Below, piece by piece: positions 23,927-31,312 of a stretch of 64,000 nucleotides of DNA. Every line of letters starts with the position of its first letter. Position 1 is the first letter of the stretch. The position numbers and the translations under genes are program-made. The notes beneath the pieces were generated by a model, which made no database searches, was not told where the DNA came from, and saw only the letters and a program-made list of their open reading frames with translations. The DNA lies in assembly GCA_965267245.1 (NCBI GenBank), contig OZ253939.1:3658001-3722000 (forward strand), written 5' to 3'. The stretch is from JANSWY01 sp965267245 (GTDB lineage Bacteria; Bacteroidota; Bacteroidia; Cytophagales; Cyclobacteriaceae).

Positions 23927-25138
23927 TTATTCTTTCAAAGTAGTTTGTACATGTACTTCACTGTGCAAAGTTTTATGCACTGGGCATTTATCCGCTATAT
24001 CCAACAATCGAGCTCTTTGATTTTCGTCCAGGTCTCCTTCTAGCTCAATTATTCTATCAAAGTGATCCAGTTTTGATTTTGGATTTTCGCAATCTGCGCA
24101 ATCATCTGCGTATTTCTTGTTGTGAGTCAAATGAACCCGTGCTTCTTGCAAATCCCAGCCTTTTCTTTCTGCATACATTCTTAATGTCATGCTGGTACAG
24201 GCACCCAAGGCTGCAGTCAGATAACCATAAGGGGATGGTCCCAGGTCTTTTCCCCCAACATCAGCTGGTTCATCGGCAATCATAAAATGGTCTCCAGCTA
24301 AAATTTCAGTGGTGAAGGTGTCACCAGGTGTTCTGGTAAGTACTTCCCCTTCTTTCTCAATTTCCGGATGATCAATTTCTTGAATGTATCTATTTGCCCA
24401 GGTGGCAATGACATGTCCGGCATATTTCGAGTCCTTGTCATCAGACATTAAATGGTCTGCCCCATCCAGGCTAATGAAACTTTTGGGGTGCAATGCTGCT
24501 TCATAGATTTTCCCCGCATTCTCAATACCTACAGTATTATCTTGTGGAGAGTGCAGCACTAACAACGCTTTCCTCAGGTTTCCAATGCAATCTGCTGCAT
24601 CATTTCTTTCCAGATCATCCAGTAATTGTTTCTTTATTTTGAATGGTCTTCCTCCTATGTCGATAATAGCCTCACCTTTTGTTTCAATTTCATTAATGCC
24701 TTCCTTGAAGAGCTTTTTTACATGAGGCGGATCAAAAGGAGCACCAATTGTCACCACCGCTTCCACCTTATCTAATTGACCAGCTATGTGTAAAACCGCA
24801 GCGCCTCCCAGTGAATGCCCAATCATTACCTGTGGCGCATGGTAGTTTTCTTCCAAATAGGAGTAAGCAGACACCAGGTCATCTAAGTTTGATGAAAAAT
24901 TAGTATCCTCAAAATCACCTTTACTTTGCCCCAAACCAGTGAAGTCAAATCTAAAAACGGCTATATTATTAGCAATGAGCGAACTGCTGATACTACCCAC
25001 AGCATTCAGATTTTTAGAACAGGTAAAGCAATGGGCAAAAAGTGCATACGCTTTGGGCCTCCCTGAAATAGGTAGGTCGAGCCGACCTGATAGTTGAATC
25101 CCGGATTTATTTGCGAATTTTAATCTAATGCTCTTCAT
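23927..25138 (-). CDS. Bifunctional alpha/beta hydrolase - OsmC family fusion protein
   Basis: 403 residues. Residues 1-255 are an alpha/beta hydrolase with the nucleophile elbow MIGHSLGGAAV (Ser109), the cap region, Asp in LHSPQDNTVG and His in GADHLMS. Residues about 265-400 are an OsmC/Ohr-like domain with redox cysteines in ALGACTSMTLRMYAERKGW and DKCPVHKTL. OsmC proteins reduce organic hydroperoxides; the fused esterase might release fatty acid peroxides or other thiol substrates. This fusion is known in several bacterial groups. It is divergent from the DUF6134 gene. Confidence 0.9.
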   Translation of the reverse strand: MKSIRLKFANKSGIQLSGRLDLPISGRPKAYALFAHCFTCSKNLNAVGSISSSLIANNIAVFRFDFTGLGQSKGDFEDTNFSSNLDDLVSAYSYLEENYHAPQVMIGHSLGGAAVLHIAGQLDKVEAVVTIGAPFDPPHVKKLFKEGINEIETKGEAIIDIGGRPFKIKKQLLDDLERNDAADCIGNLRKALLVLHSPQDNTVGIENAGKIYEAALHPKSFISLDGADHLMSDDKDSKYAGHVIATWANRYIQEIDHPEIEKEGEVLTRTPGDTFTTEILAGDHFMIADEPADVGGKDLGPSPYGYLTAALGACTSMTLRMYAERKGWDLQEARVHLTHNKKYADDCADCENPKSKLDHFDRIIELEGDLDENQRARLLDIADKCPVHKTLHSEVHVQTTLKE

Positions 25139-25273
25139 TCCTTAATATTTTTTGGTGTTTATTTGAAACCCTGCAACAGTATTTCGTGTCTTTAAATTGT
25201 TTTACTGAAGAATTTATAAAATATTTAAAGTAAAGGAGATTTGAAATCTGTCGTTTTCACAACATTTAGGTTA

Positions 25274-25894
25274 ATGATAAAATTTAGGTTACTTGTCTTT
25301 GTTACCCTGCTAATAGTGTTGGCCAATGGTCATGCAGTATCACAGCATATTACATATGATGTAGTGAAAGGGGATAAGGTGATTGGCAAGATGACTGTTG
25401 ACAAGATTGTATCAGGAGATAAAGTGACAGTGAATATCAAAAATGATGTGGAGTTTACTTTATTATTTTCATTCACCTCACTTTACTGGCTCTCTGAAAC
25501 TTTCGAAAATGGGATTTTAGTCTCAGGAGATTCCCACAATGATTTCAATGGCCGAAGACAAAAGGAAACAAAACTCAAAAGAAACGGGTCCAAGTACTAT
25601 ATCATCTCCGATGAAGTTTCTTCGTACTTTGGTTCAAAAGACCTTACCTATAGTGTCTCCAATTTCTATTTTACAGAACCCAAAGATGGGCAGGAAGTAT
25701 TTTCTCAATGGTTTGGGAAGTATATGACCATGAAACAAGAATCTCCACATGTTTATGAAGTCTCTTCGCCGGATGGCACCAATACCTACTGGTACAGCAA
25801 TGGAATTTGCACCAAAGTGAAAGTTTCCAGAGATTTTGCCACCTTCTATTTCAAAATACAGGATGAGAGCCTCGCAAGGTTAAAAAGCAACTAA
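25274..25894 (+). CDS. DUF6134 family exported protein
   Basis: About 206 residues from the ATG at 25274, which places a clean signal peptide (MIKFRLLVFVTLLIVLANGH, cleavage after AVSQ) at the start. An in-frame TTG at 25241 has AGGAG only 2 nt away, so it is less likely. The mature part is beta-rich (YDVVKGDKVIGKMTVDKI, YWLSETFENGILVSGD, TYWYSNGICTKVKV) and resembles DUF6134/DUF3108-type periplasmic proteins with a lipocalin-like or LolA-like sheet. Function unknown. Confidence 0.78.
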   Translation: MIKFRLLVFVTLLIVLANGHAVSQHITYDVVKGDKVIGKMTVDKIVSGDKVTVNIKNDVEFTLLFSFTSLYWLSETFENGILVSGDSHNDFNGRRQKETKLKRNGSKYYIISDEVSSYFGSKDLTYSVSNFYFTEPKDGQEVFSQWFGKYMTMKQESPHVYEVSSPDGTNTYWYSNGICTKVKVSRDFATFYFKIQDESLARLKSN

Positions 25895-25919
25895 ATTCTA
25901 TTTTTCCGTATATTAATGT

Positions 25920-26951
25920 ATGGGGAAACAGCTTAAAACATTGGCCATTGCCATCACCACACTTTTCAGTGCTGGATTTATTTTATTTATTGCCAATCAG
26001 ATTTACGGACTTTATCAACTCACAACTGCCATAAATCCATTTTTTGGACAGGTAACACTGTATGGCTTAACGACGATTATGATCGGCTTGACTGCTTTAC
26101 CGGTAATTCTCCTCTTGAAATTACCAAAACCATTAGACCCTGTAAATGCTGGTGAGGATTTGGATGTATTTCGTAAAAAGGTACTAAAAAGACTTCAATC
26201 CAATAAGATTTTAAGAGAGAGGGGATTGGTACCTAATCATACCAGTCAATTAGCAGATGCAATTAAAGTACTGGATGAGGAAGCCGAAAAAGAAATCAAG
26301 AACATTGCCTCCACGGTATTTCTTACCACTGCCATTTCCCAGAATGGTAAACTGGATGCACTAACCGTTTTAATTACACAATCTAAAATGGTTTGGCGAG
26401 TAGCGCATATTTATTACCAAAGACCCGGCATCAAAGACATGATGAACTTATATGCCAATGTTGGCGCAGCTACTTTTTTGGCATCAGAGATTGAGGACCT
26501 TGACATTTCTGAGCAATTTCAACCAGTAATCAGAGCCATGATGAAAAATACGGCCACTAAATCCATTCCAATTGTGGGTTCTACCGCGAACATTGTCATG
26601 GACAGTCTTCTGGAGGGCACGACCAATGCTTTCCTGACATTAAGAGTTGGAATAATCGCTAAAAAATATTGTGGTGCGATTGATGGTTATAACAAATCCA
26701 AAGCTAGGAAAAGGGCATACGTAGAAGCTTCAGAATTGCTTGGTAAAATAGTATTACAATCTTCTGGCAAGGTGATCTCTTCTATAGTCAAAGCAACCAA
26801 GCAAGCCGGAGTTGACACCATAAAGTCAGGAATTGAAGGCATCAAAAATACTGGAGCTAAAGTAGGAAGAGGCATTGCCAATACTGCGCAAAAAATAATA
26901 CCTTCAAAAAAGAAAGAGGAAAAGTTCCTTGAAAGAGGAGAAGAACAATAA
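25920..26951 (+). CDS. DUF697 domain membrane protein
   Basis: 343 residues. Two transmembrane helices at about 5-30 and 43-65 precede a helical cytoplasmic domain (150-265) with the DUF697 pattern VFLTTAISQNGKLDALTVLI, QSKMVWRVAHIYYQRPG and ILRVG-type end (AFLTLRVGIIAKKYC). The tail is lysine-rich. DUF697 is also in E. coli YcjF and in the C-terminal part of some GTPases. No partner GTPase is next to it. It begins 25 nt after DUF6134 and its stop lies 2 nt from the convergent TPK-like gene. Confidence 0.82.
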   Translation: MGKQLKTLAIAITTLFSAGFILFIANQIYGLYQLTTAINPFFGQVTLYGLTTIMIGLTALPVILLLKLPKPLDPVNAGEDLDVFRKKVLKRLQSNKILRERGLVPNHTSQLADAIKVLDEEAEKEIKNIASTVFLTTAISQNGKLDALTVLITQSKMVWRVAHIYYQRPGIKDMMNLYANVGAATFLASEIEDLDISEQFQPVIRAMMKNTATKSIPIVGSTANIVMDSLLEGTTNAFLTLRVGIIAKKYCGAIDGYNKSKARKRAYVEASELLGKIVLQSSGKVISSIVKATKQAGVDTIKSGIEGIKNTGAKVGRGIANTAQKIIPSKKKEEKFLERGEEQ

Positions 26952-26953
26952 CT

Positions 26954-27571
26954 TCAGAGTATATCTTCTCTTAAAATAAAAGGTTTCAGGTTCGATTGGA
27001 TACTGACAAACCCTGCCTCCTGAGCAATGAGATCGCATTGATCTGACAACAATTCGTTTTCCAAATTATCTATAAATCCTTCTGTTGTGAATATTGTGGC
27101 ATCTTCGGTTGGGAAAATGGAAAATGAATCTCCTGCATTCACCCACTTTTGCAAATAAGGTTTAGCATGATAGGTCAGGCGATTATTGCCATTGATTAAT
27201 ACAAGTTCCAGTTTTCCTTGCCATTGATGTGCTAAGCCTATGAATTCAAATATGGTTAGATCCAGCCCTACACCGTAACTTGCTCCATAATTCCTTTCAA
27301 ACAAAAGGTTGAGACCAAATTGAACTGGATGAGTGTCAGCTGGGAGTTCAATAGTTTCAATATCCGATTGATTTTCAGGTTGATCTGCAGGGGCAATCGC
27401 AATATCCACTTTAATTCCCAGGTCTGTTAAAACTGAAACGGCATTGCCAATTGCCAAAACTGTAGGGGACCATTCCAGTAACTGACCTAAAATCTCATGA
27501 TCTATTTCATTGAGGTGTTTTATGATTAATGCAGGTTCCTGCTGATCTCTTACCACGTGATGTGAAGACAT
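26954..27571 (-). CDS. Thiamine pyrophosphokinase-fold protein lacking catalytic motifs
   Basis: 205 residues. The opening MSSHHVVRDQQEPALII and LGQLLEWSPTVLAIGNAV match the Bacteroidota thiamine pyrophosphokinase (TPK) family, and its place behind a TPP-riboswitch TonB receptor fits. But where TPK has the Mg/ATP motif GDxDS this protein has APADQPE, the DxxKTD motif is replaced around DTHPVQFGLN, and the GGRxDH motif by VGLDLTIFEF. It may be a pseudoenzyme, a TPP/thiamine-binding protein or a kinase with altered chemistry. The start codon touches the U-tract of a hairpin at 27578-27604, and no Shine-Dalgarno sequence is seen. Confidence 0.75.
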   Translation of the reverse strand: MSSHHVVRDQQEPALIIKHLNEIDHEILGQLLEWSPTVLAIGNAVSVLTDLGIKVDIAIAPADQPENQSDIETIELPADTHPVQFGLNLLFERNYGASYGVGLDLTIFEFIGLAHQWQGKLELVLINGNNRLTYHAKPYLQKWVNAGDSFSIFPTEDATIFTTEGFIDNLENELLSDQCDLIAQEAGFVSIQSNLKPFILREDIL

Positions 27572-27604
27572 AAAAAAGGGATTAACTCAATCAAAGTTAA
27601 TCCC
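27572..27604 (-). terminator. Attenuator-like hairpin abutting the TPK-like start codon
   Basis: On the minus strand GGGATTAAC (27604-27596), a 9-nt loop, GTTAATCCC (27586-27578), then six U and the ATG at 27571. The structure has all parts of an intrinsic terminator. It starts 15 nt after the TonB receptor stop, so most transcripts may end here and only read-through would give the TPK-like protein. Confidence 0.75.
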
Positions 27605-27618
27605 TCAAATGTGAAATC

Positions 27619-29910
27619 TTAAAAACCAAGGGTCAAAGTACCAAAGATATTCATAGGTGCATTGACAAAGTAACCTGGTTCATCAACTGTACCATCCCAG
27701 TCTACATCTACTGGGGCTCCATTAGTGTAGTATTTTGCATCTAATAAATTATTCACCTCAATAGAAAAACTGCTTTTACTGGTGAATTTCAAAGTCGCTC
27801 TACCATCGATCACTACATATGAAGGTAGAATCAAATCAGGATCATTTGTCAATTCAAGGAATGACTCGCTCACATATCTCATTGTAGAGCTCACAGAAAT
27901 ATTCCTGGAAATATCATACTTGAAAGTGGTGTTGATGATCCATTCAGGGCTTAGGATCGGTGTCTTATCTGTGTAGACTTCAGTATCTCCCTCGAACTGA
28001 AACGAAGCTATTTGGCTCTTCATGTAAGTAATATTGGGAGAAAAAGTTAATCTGTTATCAAGTTGTACATTTCCTGAAATTTCGATACCTGCTCTGTAAC
28101 TCTCATCAATATTCCTTCTTCTTTGTACCCCGAATGCGATAGTCTCTCCTATTGGGGCAATTTCATCTTGAAAATCCATATAGAAAAGGTTTATGTTACC
28201 TGAAAATGCAGCTTTGTGGATGTTTAATCCTACCTCCAGGTCATTTACATATTCGGGATTGAATCCGTCATCCTCTTTTGCAATATCAAAATTATCATCA
28301 TTCAGGTTGAACCCTCCGAATATATCTACCTTAGTAGGCTCTCTACCCGATCTTCCAAAAGATACATAAGCATCGAAACTATCATTTATAGCATAATTCA
28401 AACCCAGCTTTGGATTGACGAATGTCCAGTTCTTCACGATATCACCCTCATCCGCTACCGACAGAAAGGTATAATCCGGCTCGATGGTTAATTTCATGGA
28501 CCTCAACTGGATGTCTCCAAATACAGTTAGTTTTCCTGCGGTATAGTTCACTTTTCCAAAGGCACTTATCTCATTTTTGTAAGATTGCTCCTGATAATAT
28601 GGATTACCGAAATCAGGGGTTATTTCCTCTCTGTTTTCTCTGCGGAAGGTATAGGTGTGTATGCCCAGGTTGTAGCTCCAATTCTCATTATCAAAAATGT
28701 AATTGGTAGTTACCCCATAATGATTGTTTTGCAATGGATAATTGATCTGGTCCAAACCACCTGACCCATTAGGATAAGTATAGAAAAAATCTCCTCCAGC
28801 ACCACCATAGTAAAATGAAGAAACTAATTGGCTATTGCCCGAAAGAGCACGACTATATTGAAACTGAACAAAATTTTGACCAAAGTTATCAATATCATTC
28901 TCATTAAGGTCATTAGTTCTTGGGTCATCATCCAGAATAGATTTGGCTATTGCCGCATAACCCAAACCATTTTCAGCCTGTGCAGTGAAAACATTAACCT
29001 TAAGCAGGTCCTTTTCGCCAAAGTAGCCACCAGAGAAAAAGAATGAATTAGCATTCGTGTAGGTATTTCTTTTATAACCATCTGAAGACAACTTGCTATA
29101 GCTCGCATGAAATGCCCACTTATTATCAATCAAACCAGTATTGACAACAGCATTAGCCCTGTAGCTGTTAAAAGATCCTGCACCTAATTGGATTTTTCCA
29201 CCTGCTTCTGTTTGAGACAAGTTAATAGTTTCAAAGTTGATTGATCCTGCATAACTTGATACTCCATTGGAACTGGTTCCAACACCTCTCTGAACCTGCA
29301 CACTCTCAAAACTATTACTGACATCAGTAAAATTTGAAAAGAACACACCATGGTCGATCATATCATTTAATGGAATACCGTTTATCGTCATGTTGATACG
29401 CTCCTGGCTGATTCCCCGGAGACGCATTGAACCATAATTATTAATCCTGGTACCAGATTCTGAGAATGAAAGAATTGATGGCATTGTATTCTCCAGGTAA
29501 AAAACCGGATGCTCGCCATTGTAAATTTCTTCCAATTCCTTCTTGTTGATCTCACTTTTGGCAATGGGAGCGGTATTTTCTGCCCTTACACCCTGAATGA
29601 TCACTTCCTCAAGGGTAACATTTGCAATTAATTTTACATTAATAGCGTTTGCCGAACTAACATCGATAAGTTTTGATTCAAAGCCAACAAATGAAAATGT
29701 TAACCTTGCATTTGGCCTTTTCCAGCTTAAATTGAATGATCCATCCTCAGCTGTAGTTGTACCAATTTGTGTTCCTTCCACAGTGACCAGAGCTCCAAAT
29801 AAGGGCTCCTGTGTCTCACTGTCAATAATTTTTCCTGTAAATGTGAATTGCTGGGCCATTGTCCATGTGGAAATGAAGAGCAACGCACTCATCGTTACGG
29901 ATTTAAACAT
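27619..29910 (-). CDS. TonB-dependent outer membrane receptor, TPP-riboswitch controlled
   Basis: 763 residues. Signal peptide MFKSVTMSALLFISTWTMAQ; a carboxypeptidase-regulatory-like domain at 22-105 (FTGKIIDSETQEPLFGALVT); plug domain at about 115-235 (MRLRGISQERINMTINGIPL, VQVQRGVGTSSNGVSSYAGS); then a 22-strand barrel ending in aromatic MNIFGTLTLGF. Thiamine-regulated receptors of this kind (omr) are known in Bacteroidota and are thought to import thiamine or its precursors with TonB/ExbBD energy. Control by the TPP riboswitch 60 nt upstream supports this. Confidence 0.92.
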   Translation of the reverse strand: MFKSVTMSALLFISTWTMAQQFTFTGKIIDSETQEPLFGALVTVEGTQIGTTTAEDGSFNLSWKRPNARLTFSFVGFESKLIDVSSANAINVKLIANVTLEEVIIQGVRAENTAPIAKSEINKKELEEIYNGEHPVFYLENTMPSILSFSESGTRINNYGSMRLRGISQERINMTINGIPLNDMIDHGVFFSNFTDVSNSFESVQVQRGVGTSSNGVSSYAGSINFETINLSQTEAGGKIQLGAGSFNSYRANAVVNTGLIDNKWAFHASYSKLSSDGYKRNTYTNANSFFFSGGYFGEKDLLKVNVFTAQAENGLGYAAIAKSILDDDPRTNDLNENDIDNFGQNFVQFQYSRALSGNSQLVSSFYYGGAGGDFFYTYPNGSGGLDQINYPLQNNHYGVTTNYIFDNENWSYNLGIHTYTFRRENREEITPDFGNPYYQEQSYKNEISAFGKVNYTAGKLTVFGDIQLRSMKLTIEPDYTFLSVADEGDIVKNWTFVNPKLGLNYAINDSFDAYVSFGRSGREPTKVDIFGGFNLNDDNFDIAKEDDGFNPEYVNDLEVGLNIHKAAFSGNINLFYMDFQDEIAPIGETIAFGVQRRRNIDESYRAGIEISGNVQLDNRLTFSPNITYMKSQIASFQFEGDTEVYTDKTPILSPEWIINTTFKYDISRNISVSSTMRYVSESFLELTNDPDLILPSYVVIDGRATLKFTSKSSFSIEVNNLLDAKYYTNGAPVDVDWDGTVDEPGYFVNAPMNIFGTLTLGF

Positions 29911-29971
29911 GAAATTTTAAAAATTTAATTAGTTAAACAATACAGCAACCAGGGGTTTGTTACTGCCACCG

Positions 29972-30073
29972 TTTACCTCTCCCTTCGCCGGCATTACCCG
30001 GAATCAGGTTCAATGGGTATAATCTCAGCCCGAATTTTCCCCGCTCGTAAGCAGGTTAGGCACCCCTACATAA
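29972..30073 (-). promoter_or_regulatory. TPP (THI-box) riboswitch upstream of the TonB receptor
   Basis: On the minus strand TAGGGGTGCC, a long P3 arm (ACCTGCTTACGAGCGGGG region, closed by GGGC), CTGAGATTATACCC, GAACCTGATTCCGGGTAATG, CCGGCGAAGGGA: the conserved TPP core in order. P3 is much longer than in the aptamer at 2118. No strong terminator is seen between it and the receptor start (62 nt away), so control may be at translation initiation. Confidence 0.93.
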
Positions 30074-30080
30074 TTAAAAG

Positions 30081-30112
30081 CAAAGCTATAGAAGAATGTT
30101 AGATTAACTCAA
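30081..30112 (-). promoter_or_regulatory. Candidate promoter for the TonB receptor riboswitch transcript
   Basis: On the minus strand TTG (30112-30110), 21 nt, TAGCTTTG (30088-30081), an exact match to TAnnTTTG. The predicted start, about 30075, coincides with the 5' end of the TPP aptamer, so the receptor transcript is separate from the pnuC pair upstream. Confidence 0.55.
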
Positions 30113-30117
30113 TGTTT

Positions 30118-30633
30118 CTACAATATTTCATCGATTGCCTGAATAGATTGGTTTAACCTGGTCTCCTTATCCCCGGAAACCAATGTGTAATTTATATTAC
30201 GCTCAAACAAATGATTCTGATAGTGCAACAGGAGCTCTTCACGTTCATCTGGATGTTCTCTCAAAGGGTCCTCTTCCCAGGGGAGGTCGATATTTGTAAG
30301 TATATGGAGATCGTAGTAACGGCTATTGAGCATTTCCATGATTTGCTTGTCAACATCTCCATATTTGTATTCACTCCAGATTTTGATCACTACCAAATTG
30401 GTATCACAGATAAGAAGGTTTTTGGATTTGGGGAGGAAATTCTCTTCCTCTCGTATCTGTCCTTTGGCAATCTCTATTAAATCCTCCCGAACATAGGGCC
30501 TTCCTAGTTTTTCCAGGTACTCCCTTGCGTATTCGGGAACCCAGGGTTCTTTATAATGATTACTTAAATCCTCGGAAAGAGTAGACTTACCCGTAGACTC
30601 GGGACCGATGATCGCTATTCTTTTTTTGGTCAT
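30118..30633 (-). CDS. NadR-like ribosylnicotinamide kinase domain (P-loop ATPase)
   Basis: 171 residues from the ATG at 30633 (an in-frame ATG at 30651 is also possible). P-loop GPESTGKSTLSEDLS, then WVPEYAREYLEKLG, LLICDTNLVVIKIW (Walker B) and LPWEEDPLREHPDER (lid) match the C-terminal kinase domain of NadR; the NMN adenylyltransferase domain is absent. It overlaps pnuC by 47 bp, so the two are co-expressed: PnuC takes up nicotinamide riboside and the kinase traps it as NMN. With TPP-regulated genes next door, a thiamine-kinase role is a second possibility. Confidence 0.85.
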   Translation of the reverse strand: MTKKRIAIIGPESTGKSTLSEDLSNHYKEPWVPEYAREYLEKLGRPYVREDLIEIAKGQIREEENFLPKSKNLLICDTNLVVIKIWSEYKYGDVDKQIMEMLNSRYYDLHILTNIDLPWEEDPLREHPDEREELLLHYQNHLFERNINYTLVSGDKETRLNQSIQAIDEIL

Positions 30634-31219
30634 AGTCTCTTTTCCAAACAATGAATCCTGCAGTGGCTAAACCTGTAAAAATCAAAAATTGGAAGCTTGT
30701 TAGCATTAATCCTTTATAAAAGTAAAGTGGGACTGAGATGATATCTGTTATAATCCATGCAACCCAATTCTCCAATTTCTTCCGAGCCATTAGCCACATA
30801 CCGGCTATGGCAAAACTAGTAGTTGTAGCATCCCAATAAGGCACATCACTATCAGTAAACATAAGACTTTGGGATAAAATCAAAAATGAAACCAATAGAA
30901 TCGCCAATGTGATGAGATTTTCCCTACTGTTGTTTATGGTAATGGGAATCTGATCAGCTTTACCCTTTGTGTCTTTCCAATGGTACCATCCGTAAACACT
31001 CATTACAAAGTAGTAGGAATTAACACCCATATCTGCGTAAAGCTTATAATTGACTGTGATATAGATATAGATGAGTACACTTACTATTCCTGTGGGGTAA
31101 ACCAGTATATTTTGGCGCATGCTATAAAAAACACTTAGCAGACCAAACACTACTGCCACCCACTCCAGTAAAGATGTTTGTTGTATGCCAATAAGTATGC
31201 TTTCAAATATATCTTCCAA
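30587..31219 (-). CDS. pnuC: PnuC-family vitamin transporter (nicotinamide riboside or thiamine)
   Basis: 210 residues, about seven membrane helices. Signature residues are VYGWYHWKDTKG (the WxxW substrate motif) and KKLENWVAWIITDIISVPLY, as in PnuC and its thiamine-carrying relative PnuT. PnuC proteins are facilitated diffusers that need an intracellular kinase to trap the substrate, which the overlapping NadR-like gene supplies. The gene is upstream of the TPP riboswitch promoter and so not under its control, favouring nicotinamide riboside; PnuT cannot be excluded. Confidence 0.87.
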   Translation of the reverse strand: MEDIFESILIGIQQTSLLEWVAVVFGLLSVFYSMRQNILVYPTGIVSVLIYIYITVNYKLYADMGVNSYYFVMSVYGWYHWKDTKGKADQIPITINNSRENLITLAILLVSFLILSQSLMFTDSDVPYWDATTTSFAIAGMWLMARKKLENWVAWIITDIISVPLYFYKGLMLTSFQFLIFTGLATAGFIVWKRDYDQKKNSDHRSRVYG

Positions 31220-31269
31220 AAGTGAAAATTAATTATTGAATTTGCTTTCTTAATGTGTTGCAATCTATC

Positions 31270-31277
31270 TAATTTTG
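31270..31277 (+). promoter_or_regulatory. Candidate -7 element of guaB
   Basis: TAATTTTG matches TAnnTTTG exactly, 36 nt upstream of the chosen guaB ATG at 31313. No TTG sits at the ideal distance; the nearest (31242-31244) is 25 nt away, so the call is tentative. Confidence 0.35.
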
Positions 31278-31312
31278 CCCGGCAAATAATAACAAGTAAA
31301 TATTATTTGCAC

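Noticed and set aside
31253..31312. N-terminal extension of IMP dehydrogenase
   Set aside because: The added residues do not match GuaB and overlap a candidate -7 promoter element.
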